This document shows positions 55,224 to 63,343 of a stretch of 64,000 nt of DNA, piece by piece. The position numbers and the translations under genes are program-made. The notes under the pieces were generated by a model. The model saw only the letters and a program-made list of their open reading frames with translations, had not been told where the DNA came from and ran no database searches. The stretch comes from PALSA-894 sp049698215. GTDB lineage: Bacteria; Pseudomonadota; Alphaproteobacteria; Rhizobiales; Xanthobacteraceae. How positions within the stretch are numbered: position 1 is the first letter of the stretch; each line of letters starts with the position of its first letter. The stretch is from the NCBI GenBank assembly GCA_049698215.1, contig JBAVXH010000178.1, positions 1 to 64,000 on the forward strand. The letters are read 5' to 3'.

Positions 55224-57062
55224 ATGACGCTCCTAGCTCCAGATTCCGCTCGTCCCCGCGAAAGCGGGGACCCAGTTCTTCCTGCGCACTCGGCTCTGGA
55301 TTCCCGCTTGCGCGGGAATGAGCGGGAGGGTTCAGCCCCGCTGACCCGCCGCCGCATCTTCTTCACCCTGATCGTGCTCGCCTCGATGGTCGGCCTGATC
55401 TGGCTGCTCGCCTACGCGCTGACGGCCGGCGGTTTTTCGGTGGTCGATTTCATCCTGGTGGTGCTGTTCGCCATCACGCTGCCCTGGTCGGTGATCGGCT
55501 TCTGGAACGCGACCATCGGGCTTTTCATCATGCGCTCGGCCGACCCGGTCGCAGCCGTCACGCCGGTGTCCGCGCGCGTTGAGGGCGACGAGCCGATCAC
55601 GGCGAAGACCGCGATCTTGTGGTGCGTGCGCAACGAGGACACCGTGCGCGTCATCCGCAACATCGAGCCGATGATGGAGGGGATCGCCGCCTCCGGCGCG
55701 GCCGACAAATTCCATGTCTTCATCCTGAGCGACACGAACTACCCGGAGATCGCTGAAGTCGAGGAGCCGCGCTTCGCGCAGCTGAAGGCGAAGTGGCAGG
55801 GCCGGCTCGAGCTCACTTACCGCCGCCGCACCGACAACACCGGCTTCAAGGCCGGCAACATCTTCGACTTCTGTACCCGCTGGGGCGCCGATTACGAGCT
55901 CGCCGTCACGCTCGACGCCGACTCGTTCCAGACCGCCGACTCGATCCTGCGCATGGTGCGCATCATGCAGATCGATCCGAAGCTCGGCATCCTGCAGAGC
56001 CTCGTCGTCGGCATGCCGTCGACCAGCGCGTTCGCGCGCATCTTCCAGTTCGGCATGCGGCTCGGCATGCGCTCCTACACGCTCGGCAGCGCGTGGTGGC
56101 AGGGCGACTGCGGGCCCTACTGGGGGCACAACGCGGTCATCCGCCTCGCGCCGTTCATCGCAGATTGCCACATCCCGCCGCGGCCGGACGGCACGCACAT
56201 CCTCTCCCACGACCAGATCGAGGCCGTGCTGATGCGCCGTGCCGGCTACGAGGTGCGCGTGCTGCCGGAGGAAGGCGCGAGCTGGGAGGAGAACCCGCCG
56301 ACACTCTTGGAATTCATCCGCCGCGATCTGCGCTGGGCACAGGGCAACATGCAGTACTGGCCCTATCTGGTGATGCCGGGCCTCAAGCCGGTGAGCCGCT
56401 ACCAGATCGCGTTCGCGATGCTGATGTTTCTGGGCTCGCCCGCCTGGATGGGATTGCTCGTGCTCGGCACGCTGGCGGTCGCGATCCAGGGTCCGGCCAA
56501 TTTCATCCGCCCCGATGCCGGCATGGCGCTGTTTATCATCACGCTGATCATGTGGTTCGCGCCGAAGATCGCGACCGTCATCGATGTCGTCTCGCGCCCC
56601 CAACTGCGCAACGCCTTCGGCGGCGCGGGGCGGTTTATCTTGAGCACCATCACGGAGACAATCTTCTTCCTGATGCTCTCCCCGATCATGTGGTTCGGCC
56701 ACACTGTGTTCCTCACCGGGCTCGTGCTCGGCCGCCGGCTCGGATGGAGCGGACAGGCGCGCGACGACCATTCGGTGCCGTGGAGCGATGCGGCGCGCCA
56801 GCTCTGGCCGCACACGCTCACTGGCTGGAGCTGCATTCTGATCCTCGCATTCACGGTACCGGCGGCCATCCCCTATGCGCTGTTCATCGCGGGCGGACCT
56901 GCGCTCTCGATCCCGCTCGCGGTCGTCACCTCGTGGCCGAGCGTCGGGCGCGCGCTGCTGCGCGCCGGCATCGGCGCACTGCCGGAAGAGAATGCGCCAC
57001 CCTTGGCCCTGCGCCAGCTCGGATTGCCGGCGATCGAGGCGGCGGCGCTGCGGACGCGCTGA
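55224..57062 (+). CDS. opgH: OpgH/MdoH-like glucan glucosyltransferase
   Basis: An inner-membrane GT2 glycosyltransferase of 612 aa. Two N-terminal helices lie at about 47-70 and 74-100. The catalytic domain has TAILWCVRNEDTVRVIRNIE, FILSDTNYP, VTLDADSF (D-x-D), HDQIEAVLMRRAGYEVRVLP and the RDLRWAQGNMQYWP motif (R-x-x-R-W). Several C-terminal helices follow. It is shorter than E. coli OpgH and no opgG is adjacent. The only in-frame ATG before the first helix is at 55224, which makes residues 10-36 translated repeat R11; a TTG at 55308, also inside the repeat, is the only other nearby option. It probably polymerises a periplasmic glucan. Confidence 0.8.
   Translation: MTLLAPDSARPRESGDPVLPAHSALDSRLRGNEREGSAPLTRRRIFFTLIVLASMVGLIWLLAYALTAGGFSVVDFILVVLFAITLPWSVIGFWNATIGLFIMRSADPVAAVTPVSARVEGDEPITAKTAILWCVRNEDTVRVIRNIEPMMEGIAASGAADKFHVFILSDTNYPEIAEVEEPRFAQLKAKWQGRLELTYRRRTDNTGFKAGNIFDFCTRWGADYELAVTLDADSFQTADSILRMVRIMQIDPKLGILQSLVVGMPSTSAFARIFQFGMRLGMRSYTLGSAWWQGDCGPYWGHNAVIRLAPFIADCHIPPRPDGTHILSHDQIEAVLMRRAGYEVRVLPEEGASWEENPPTLLEFIRRDLRWAQGNMQYWPYLVMPGLKPVSRYQIAFAMLMFLGSPAWMGLLVLGTLAVAIQGPANFIRPDAGMALFIITLIMWFAPKIATVIDVVSRPQLRNAFGGAGRFILSTITETIFFLMLSPIMWFGHTVFLTGLVLGRRLGWSGQARDDHSVPWSDAARQLWPHTLTGWSCILILAFTVPAAIPYALFIAGGPALSIPLAVVTSWPSVGRALLRAGIGALPEENAPPLALRQLGLPAIEAAALRTR
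55252..55318. repeat. Paired-hairpin repeat, copy R11 (within the start of a coding frame)
   Basis: GTCCCCGC-GAAA-GCGGGGAC (55252-55271) and TTCCCGC-TTGC-GCGGGAA (55301-55318) form the two hairpins. It is a near-identical inverted copy of R1. In the frame of the OpgH-like gene it reads PRESGDP...SRLRGNERE. Confidence 0.85.
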
Positions 57063-57805
57063 TGGACGACGACGAGCGCACGCGACGCGGCATCGAACGG
57101 TCGCTGCGCATCTACTATGACGATCAGCGCGGCACCGCGGCGATGGACGCGCTCTATGCGCGCTTCGTGAAGGCCGGCGCGCTTGTCTTCGATATCGGCT
57201 CGCATGTCGGCGACCGCATCGCGGCGTTTCGTCGTCTTGGCGCGCGCGTGGTCGCCTGCGAGCCCAATCCATCGCTGGTGCCGACGTTGCGCCGACTCTA
57301 CGGCCGTGACGACATGGTGACGCTCGAACCAGTCGCGGTCGGTGCCTCCCCTAGCGAGATCGAAATGCGGGTCAACACCGACAATCCAACGGTGTCGACC
57401 GCTTCCACGGACTTCGTGAAGGCCTCGCAGGGCGCGCCCGGATGGGAAGGGCAGAACTGGGACAAGAGCATCAAGGTGCCGGTGACCACGCTGGACGCGC
57501 TGATCGCGCGGCATGGCGTGCCGGCCTTCATCAAGATCGACGTGGAGGGCTTCGAGGCCGAGGCGCTCGCGGGCCTGACGCAGCCGGTGGCGGCGCTCTC
57601 CTTCGAATTTACCACGATCCAGCGTGACGTGGCGCGCGGCTGCGTGTCGCGCTGTGAGAAGCTGGGCTACCTCCGCTACAATGCGGCGTTGGGCGAGAGC
57701 CAGACGCTGGTGCACGATGACTGGCAGAGCGGCGATGCGATCGTCCGCTGGCTCGACGCGCTGCCGACGGAGGCGAATTCCGGGGATGTGTATGCGGTGT
57801 GCTAG
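57062..57805 (+). CDS. FkbM-family methyltransferase
   Basis: A 247-aa SAM-dependent O-methyltransferase. Motifs are LVFDIGSHVGDRIAAFRRLG (SAM binding), VVACEPNPSLVPTLRRLYG (acidic ribose contact) and PAFIKIDVEGFEAEALAGL, the FkbM signature. The ATG overlaps the OpgH-like stop (TGATG), so the two are coupled. FkbM enzymes commonly methylate sugar hydroxyls. An attractive inference is modification of the glucan or lipid-linked sugar made by the upstream enzyme. Confidence 0.87.
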   Translation: MDDDERTRRGIERSLRIYYDDQRGTAAMDALYARFVKAGALVFDIGSHVGDRIAAFRRLGARVVACEPNPSLVPTLRRLYGRDDMVTLEPVAVGASPSEIEMRVNTDNPTVSTASTDFVKASQGAPGWEGQNWDKSIKVPVTTLDALIARHGVPAFIKIDVEGFEAEALAGLTQPVAALSFEFTTIQRDVARGCVSRCEKLGYLRYNAALGESQTLVHDDWQSGDAIVRWLDALPTEANSGDVYAVC

Positions 57806-58718
57806 TCTCGTCGCTGCATTGCTGTTCGCGAACGCCGCGTTCGCGGCGGACGACATCGCCGTTGACGTGCAGAACGCCTCAACGCCCACGCTCTGCGCCG
57901 AGGAAGACAACGTTACCGTCAAGTTCGCCTCGCCCGAGGTGCGCCGGTTCAAGATCGAGGCGGTGCATCCGAACTACATCGGCACCCTCGTGGTCGACCG
58001 CTCGGCCTTCGACCTGCACAACTGCCCCGAGCTCAAGGCCGCGCCGATCATCACCGAACAGCCGCGCCGCATCACCATTTACGAAGACGAGACGTGGCAG
58101 CTCATCGGAATCACCATCGCGAACTTCTGGCGCAAGACCGTCGTGCCGGTGCGCGTCGGCGACAGGACCGAGAGCGGCGCGCAGCTGCTGCAGCTCTGGA
58201 CGCGCGCGAACGACCGCGCCGAGGAAGTGCTCGTGCTCTATCCGCAGGACGGCTACTGGCGCGCACGCCCGCTGCCGCCGAAGAACCTCTCCTGGAGCGC
58301 CTACGGCTCGTCGTTCCTCGTCGGGCCGATCGAGATGAAGGAGCGGCCGATCGTCGACATCAAGGAGGTGGTGTTCGACCCGGCGACCAGGTCATTCCGC
58401 CTGCAGTTCACGCGCGGCGGCAGCGCGACGCTGCGGCTCGAGAAGCTCGACATCGACAGCCAGGTGCTCGACGTGACGCTCGATCCGAGCGTCGGCGGCG
58501 ACCTGCCGTTCGCGGCGTTGCGCTCGATGTTCGTCACCGAGATTAACAACGATGTCGCGCACCTCGGCTGGCGCCAGAAGGGCGCAAAAAGCTGGGAGCG
58601 GCAGCTGCTGATGGACTTCAAGCGCGCGAGCGCCGTGGAAATCTGGGCCGGGCGGCTCGTGCCCTCGCGCCACAACACCAGCGCGCCGGACATGGTGTTC
58701 CGGGATTTTGCGAAGTAG
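57792..58718 (+). CDS. Periplasmic protein of unknown function
   Basis: A 308-aa exported protein. MRCASLVAALLFANAAFA is a short signal peptide with an AFA cleavage site. The mature part is beta-rich, with FKIEAVHPNYIGTLVVDRSA, PRRITIYEDETWQLIGITI and VEIWAGRLVPSRHN. It has no recognisable enzyme motif. The gene overlaps the end of the FkbM gene by 14 bases, so it belongs to the opgH-fkbM operon and probably handles the same periplasmic glycan. ATG 57786 is an alternative start. It is not OpgG by sequence pattern or length. Confidence 0.72.
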   Translation: MRCASLVAALLFANAAFAADDIAVDVQNASTPTLCAEEDNVTVKFASPEVRRFKIEAVHPNYIGTLVVDRSAFDLHNCPELKAAPIITEQPRRITIYEDETWQLIGITIANFWRKTVVPVRVGDRTESGAQLLQLWTRANDRAEEVLVLYPQDGYWRARPLPPKNLSWSAYGSSFLVGPIEMKERPIVDIKEVVFDPATRSFRLQFTRGGSATLRLEKLDIDSQVLDVTLDPSVGGDLPFAALRSMFVTEINNDVAHLGWRQKGAKSWERQLLMDFKRASAVEIWAGRLVPSRHNTSAPDMVFRDFAK

Positions 58719-58728
58719 TCCATTGGCC

Positions 58729-58797
58729 GCTCATGCCCGCGAAAGCGGGCATCCAGTTCTTGGCCAAGTGCTGGGTCCCCGCTTCCGCGGGGACGAG
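58729..58797. repeat. Paired-hairpin repeat, copy R12
   Basis: The first half CATGCCCGC-GAAA-GCGGGCAT and second half GTCCCCGC-TTCC-GCGGGGAC are perfect hairpins, with CCAGTTCTT between them as in R11. It lies in the convergent gap between the periplasmic protein and YfhO-like genes. Confidence 0.85.
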
Positions 58798-58807
58798 CGG
58801 GACACAA

Positions 58808-61111
58808 TCAGCGCCCCGCTACTTTCTCGCGCAATTCCCGCCACGCGCCGCGCAGCGGTGTGAAAGTGAAGCGCACCGTGTGCTTGCCGGGCGGCACTTG
58901 CACGGCACGGAAGATCGCATTGGCGCGCATGATCTCGGCGCCTGCGCCATCGATCGTCGCGCGCCACCACGGATGCCAGACATCGTTGAGCACCAGAATG
59001 CCGCCGGACGGCGCATCCACCTCGACGGCAATTTCGGCGTTGCCGTAACGCACGAGCCGCGCCGCGCCCGGCGACTCAACAGCGGGCTCCATGGCGGTCG
59101 GCGGTTTCTCCAGCAACACCGTTTTCTGCGGATCGACATCGGGCGGCCAGCCGGAGGCTGTCAGTTCGTCGAAGTTCGCCACCTTCCAATCACCGACCAG
59201 CATCACGCGCGGCAGCGCGCGGGGATTCTCGTAGACATAAGCGTCCTTGGTGCGCGCGATGAAATTCAGATCGCCGGGCTTGAGCGAGACGTCGATCCGC
59301 TCGACCGGCACGCCGGTCGCGATCAGGCGCACGCCGAACAGATCGGCGAAGACGGAGCGGTACGATGGATAGAGCGGCGAGAACCGCCGCTGGCCTGCCG
59401 CCGCGACCGTGTCGCCAACGCGGGTGGCGTCATAGAACCACTTCAGCCGCAGCGGATTATGGCCGAATACCTGCTCGCAGCCGTGGATCAGGCACATGTT
59501 GGGCCAGTGGTATTCGATGCCGACCGACTCGATGCGGTCGCGATGGTTCGGCTCCTGCTGCGCGAGGCGCTGCTTGATCAGCGCGACGGTTTCGTTCTGC
59601 GTGTCGGCGCGCAGCGCATCATACCTGGCGGGCGGCAGGCCGGCCGACTCGTGCGGCGCGTTGTTCCAGGCGAGATCGGCTGTAGCGAAGACAACGAGCA
59701 GCAAGGTCGCGCTGACCGGCGCGCCGGAAGCGAGCCGGCGCGCGAAGATGAGCGCGAGGATCGCGAGTGCGACGCAGATGACGCCGGTTGCGATCGGCTT
59801 CAGCGCAGGCGTGAGCCCCACTGTGGTGTTGGCGAGCCACACCGTGGAGCCGAGAACAAACGCAGCGATCGCGAGTTCGACGCCGCGTTGAAGCCGCGTT
59901 GCGCGCGACAGATCGGTGAGCCAGCGATGCACCACGTAGCCGGTCATGATGGCGATCAGCGCGCCGAACACGAACGTCGCATCGGCAGGTCGGCGGAACA
60001 GCTTCACGCCGAGCATCAGCTCGTACATCACGCGGAACACTGGCGTGTACCAGCCGAACATGAAGAAGGCGGCGAGCAGCGCAGCGATCGTGAAGAAGCG
60101 GATCTCGCGCGACCATAGGGCGCCGCGGCTGATGCCAATCACGAGCGTCACGGCGGCAAACGCGCCGGAATAGAGCAGCCCCATGTTCTGCGCGAGGAAG
60201 AGGTCGGCGAGACCGAAGCGCTCGTTCCAGGCCCAGCCGCCTGCGCCCCAGAAGTCGACCTTGGGATCCATAGCGCCGAACAGGTCGGGAAACACGAGGG
60301 AGAGCAGATGCGTCCAGTGCAGTGAGCCGCGCCCGGCTTCGACGTAGCTGAATTCGGGCCGGTTCGAATTGAGCGCGAGCAGTTCGGTGAGCAGGATGGG
60401 CACCACGACGATAAGCGCGCCCGCGATGCCGCCGGCAATCAGCGGCTTGATGCTCGCGCGCAGGCGCTGCGTGCGCCCCGCGCCGTCGAGCCAGTGCGAC
60501 GCGACGAATCCCGCCAGCATGTACACTTCGAGCAGCGCGACCTGATCGCGCCCGAGCACGATCAGCGCGCCCGCGATGCCTGCGAGCACGCCGTAGCCCG
60601 CAGATGAACGATCCAGAGCGCGCGCCAGCAGCCATAGCGCCAGCGGCAGATAGCAAAGGCTGATCACCTGGCCGGTGTGCTGCAGCCGTGCGCTCGCGGC
60701 GCCGCCGAACGCAAAGGCGAGCGCCGCAACCAGCGCGCCCGCCGAATGCCAGCCCCGGTCGCGGAAATAGAGGATGATGCCGAGCCCGCCGAGGAAGAGA
60801 TACGCGAAGCTCACCGCATCGTTCGCCCATAGTCCCGGCGCGGCGCTCGTCAGCGCGAGCAGCACATGCAGCGGCGAGAGCAGCATCGATTGCGGATCGG
60901 CGACGTTCGGCCAGCCCGCGAACACATTCGGCATCCAGAACGGCGACTCGCCCGAATGGAATGCGCGCGCCATGAACTCGACCGGCGGCAGGAAGGTGGA
61001 TTTGGCGTCGTAGGGAATCGTCACCACGCCCGAGAGCCACGGCCACGCCGGCACCAGGAAGGCGAGCGCAAAGATCGCGACAATGAGAGCGAGCGGCGGC
61101 TGGCGTGTCAT
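58808..61111 (-). CDS. YfhO-family membrane protein
   Basis: A 767-aa polytopic inner-membrane protein with about 12 helices in the first 510 residues. Loop motifs are VFAGWPNVADPQSMLLSPLH and FPDLFGAMDPKVDFWGAGGW. An extracytoplasmic C-terminal domain (about 520-767) ends GGILVLNDVWHPWWRATIDG...VPPGKHTVRFTFTP, a beta-rich YfhO/PMT-accessory-like pattern. YfhO proteins are GT-C-like and implicated in glycosylation of cell-envelope polymers, so a role in transferring sugars from a lipid carrier is plausible. It abuts the monooxygenase gene upstream (61112) in the same direction. Confidence 0.83.
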   Translation of the reverse strand: MTRQPPLALIVAIFALAFLVPAWPWLSGVVTIPYDAKSTFLPPVEFMARAFHSGESPFWMPNVFAGWPNVADPQSMLLSPLHVLLALTSAAPGLWANDAVSFAYLFLGGLGIILYFRDRGWHSAGALVAALAFAFGGAASARLQHTGQVISLCYLPLALWLLARALDRSSAGYGVLAGIAGALIVLGRDQVALLEVYMLAGFVASHWLDGAGRTQRLRASIKPLIAGGIAGALIVVVPILLTELLALNSNRPEFSYVEAGRGSLHWTHLLSLVFPDLFGAMDPKVDFWGAGGWAWNERFGLADLFLAQNMGLLYSGAFAAVTLVIGISRGALWSREIRFFTIAALLAAFFMFGWYTPVFRVMYELMLGVKLFRRPADATFVFGALIAIMTGYVVHRWLTDLSRATRLQRGVELAIAAFVLGSTVWLANTTVGLTPALKPIATGVICVALAILALIFARRLASGAPVSATLLLVVFATADLAWNNAPHESAGLPPARYDALRADTQNETVALIKQRLAQQEPNHRDRIESVGIEYHWPNMCLIHGCEQVFGHNPLRLKWFYDATRVGDTVAAAGQRRFSPLYPSYRSVFADLFGVRLIATGVPVERIDVSLKPGDLNFIARTKDAYVYENPRALPRVMLVGDWKVANFDELTASGWPPDVDPQKTVLLEKPPTAMEPAVESPGAARLVRYGNAEIAVEVDAPSGGILVLNDVWHPWWRATIDGAGAEIMRANAIFRAVQVPPGKHTVRFTFTPLRGAWRELREKVAGR

Positions 61112-62293
61112 TCAGATCGCCACCGTGGTCGCGTCGTACTCGAAAATCCAGTCGTAGCGCTGCTTCACCGTCGCTTCGTTCCATTGCGCATCGACGTAAG
61201 CTCGCGCGCCGGCCGCGTCGGCCAGCGCGGGATTGTGAAAGCGCTTCGCCATCTCATTCGCGCCGCGCACGAGTTTGCCGGTGCGCTCGACTCGGGCGGC
61301 GTCATAGCGCGCAAGTCCAGTCTCTGCGTCACCATCCGCAAGGCAGCGCGCCAGCACCATCCCATCCTCGATCGCCATGTTGGCGCCCTGCGCCAGCATC
61401 GGCAATGTCGGGTGCGCGGCATCGCCGGTGAGCGCGATGCGCCCGCGCGCGATCATTTCGCGCGGCTCGCGCCCGAGCAGCGCCCATTTGTAGGGCTGCT
61501 CGATGTTGCGGATCAGCTCATGAACGTCATTGTGCCAGCCGCGGAGGTCCGCCGCGCATTCCTCGCGCGTGCCCTTCTCGGTCCAGGATTCGACGCGCCA
61601 GTCGCCGCGCTCCACGATGCCGACGAAGTTGAACAGCTCGCCGCGGCGCAGCAGATAGTTGATGACGTGCCCGCCCGGGCCGACCCAGTTGACGCCGACG
61701 TTGCGGGAGAAGCGCGGCGGGAGTTTCGCCACGGGAATGAGCCCGCGCCAGGCCACACAGCCGGTGAAATGTGCCGTGTCGCCGCCGAACAGTTGACGGC
61801 GGATGACCGAATGCACGCCGTCGGCACCGATCAGCGCATCGCCGGGGATGCGTTCGCCGCTCGCGAGATGCAGGGTCGCGCGGCTCCCGTCATCCTCGAA
61901 GCCGGCGCAGCGCGCATCGAGCCGGATCGCGTCCGACTTGATCGCGCGCACCGCGTCGATCAACACCTGATGCAGGTCGGCGCGATGGATCATGAAATAG
62001 GGCGCGCCGTAGCGCGCGACCGACTCGGCGCCGAGGTCGAACAGCTTCCAGGTCTCGCCCGTGTTCCAGAGCCGGATTTCCTTGGCCGAAGGCGCGCACC
62101 AGACGCGGCGCAGCGCACCTTCCAGCCCAAGCGCGAACAACACCCGCGAGCCGTTCGCCGAAATCTGCACGCCAGCGCCGAGCTCGGCGAGCCGCGGCGC
62201 CTGCTCGTAGACCTCCACCTCATGCCCGTCGCGCAAGAGCGCGAGCGCCGCCGTCAGCCCGCCGATGCCCGCGCCGACGATCAGGATGCGCAT
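61112..62293 (-). CDS. Flavin-dependent monooxygenase (salicylate/3-hydroxybenzoate hydroxylase-like)
   Basis: A 393-aa group A FAD monooxygenase. Motifs are ILIVGAGIGGLTAALAL (FAD), ALIGADGVHSVIRRQL (DG motif) and RIALTGDAAHPTLPMLAQGANMAIEDG (GD motif). It resembles salicylate 1-monooxygenase and 3-hydroxybenzoate 6-hydroxylase. The stop codon directly adjoins the YfhO-like start (0-base gap). That is unusual company for an aromatic hydroxylase and may reflect chance operon assembly. Substrate unknown. Confidence 0.85.
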   Translation of the reverse strand: MRILIVGAGIGGLTAALALLRDGHEVEVYEQAPRLAELGAGVQISANGSRVLFALGLEGALRRVWCAPSAKEIRLWNTGETWKLFDLGAESVARYGAPYFMIHRADLHQVLIDAVRAIKSDAIRLDARCAGFEDDGSRATLHLASGERIPGDALIGADGVHSVIRRQLFGGDTAHFTGCVAWRGLIPVAKLPPRFSRNVGVNWVGPGGHVINYLLRRGELFNFVGIVERGDWRVESWTEKGTREECAADLRGWHNDVHELIRNIEQPYKWALLGREPREMIARGRIALTGDAAHPTLPMLAQGANMAIEDGMVLARCLADGDAETGLARYDAARVERTGKLVRGANEMAKRFHNPALADAAGARAYVDAQWNEATVKQRYDWIFEYDATTVAI

Positions 62294-62305
62294 TCACTCT
62301 CCGCC

Positions 62306-62426
62306 GTCATCGCCCGCGAAGCATGTCCCCGCGAAGGCGGGGAGCGGATGACCCGGTAATCACCGCCGCTTGCGATCATCATCACAATCGGCGTTTACTG
62401 GATGCCCCGCTTTCGCGGGGCATGAC
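62306..62426. repeat. Paired-hairpin repeat, copy R13
   Basis: It starts GTCATCGCCCGCGAAGCATGTCCCCGCGAAGGCGGGG (two overlapping hairpins) and ends GCCCCGCTTTCGCGGGGCATGAC. The last bases, CATGACAAGTGG, contain the GTG that would lengthen the next gene's frame. Confidence 0.85.
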
Positions 62427-62440
62427 AAGTGGAAACGCCG

Positions 62441-63343
62441 ATGCCGACACCGACTCTCCCCCGCGAGCGTGCCGATTACTCCGCGATCGTGGACCGTCCG
62501 CCGCTGAAGCTGCCGGGTGGCGCGCGCCTCGTGTTCTGGACCATCGTGAACCTGGAAGTGTGGGACATCGGCAAGCCGATGGCGCGCCAGGTGCTGCCGG
62601 CGCCGACCGGCCAGCCGATGCTGCCGGACGTGCCGAACTGGAGCTGGCACGAATACGGCATGCGTGTCGGCGTGTGGCGCTTCTTCGATCTGTTCCAACG
62701 GCTGAAAATCCGCCCCACGCTGTCGATCAACGCGCGCGTCTGCGAGGACTACGAGCGCGTCGCGCAGCAGGCCAAGGACGACGGCTGGGAGTTCATGGGT
62801 CATTCGTATGAGCAAGGCCCGATCCACAAGGAGCCGGACCAGGCCGCAATGATCGCGCGCTCGATGGGCATTTTGGAAAAATTCACCGGCAAGCGCCCGG
62901 TCGGCTGGCTCGGGCCCGGCCTCACGCAGACCTACGAGACGCCGGAGCTGCTCGCGGCCGCCGGCGTGAAATACATCGGCGACTGGGTCTACGACGACGA
63001 GCCGACCATGATCCGCACCGCAAAGGGCCCACTGGTCACGCTGCCCTATTCGGTCGAGCTCAACGACATTCCGATGATGATCGTGCAGCATCACGAGAGC
63101 GATTATCTGCTCAAGCGCACCATCGACCAGTTCGACCGGCTTTATGCGGAAGGTGCGAGTCGCGCGAAAATCTGCGCGCTTGCGATCCACCCGTACATTT
63201 CGGGCCAGCCGCACCGGATGAAGTATCTCGAACAGATCTACGATCATGTGGCGCGCCACGAGGGCGTGCTGCACTGGAACGGCGAGCAGATCCTTGACTG
63301 GTACCTGGCGCAGACCGACGCCGCCAGGAAGGCGGCGGAATGA
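62441..63343 (+). CDS. Polysaccharide deacetylase-like protein (CE4/NodB superfamily), copy 1
   Basis: A 300-aa cytoplasmic protein (no signal peptide). Superfamily segments are RLVFWTIVNLEVWDIGKPM (metal-side strand), FMGHSYEQGPIHKE (the H-S-x-x-H region reduced to HSYEQ), VGWLGPGLTQTYETPELLA and ALAIHPYISGQPHRMKYLEQ. This soluble form resembles PuuE-type allantoinases and related amidohydrolases more than secreted chitin deacetylases. The ATG at 62441 is preferred over the GTG at 62429, which comes from repeat R13. A near-identical gene follows with an ATGA overlap. Confidence 0.8.
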   Translation: MPTPTLPRERADYSAIVDRPPLKLPGGARLVFWTIVNLEVWDIGKPMARQVLPAPTGQPMLPDVPNWSWHEYGMRVGVWRFFDLFQRLKIRPTLSINARVCEDYERVAQQAKDDGWEFMGHSYEQGPIHKEPDQAAMIARSMGILEKFTGKRPVGWLGPGLTQTYETPELLAAAGVKYIGDWVYDDEPTMIRTAKGPLVTLPYSVELNDIPMMIVQHHESDYLLKRTIDQFDRLYAEGASRAKICALAIHPYISGQPHRMKYLEQIYDHVARHEGVLHWNGEQILDWYLAQTDAARKAAE

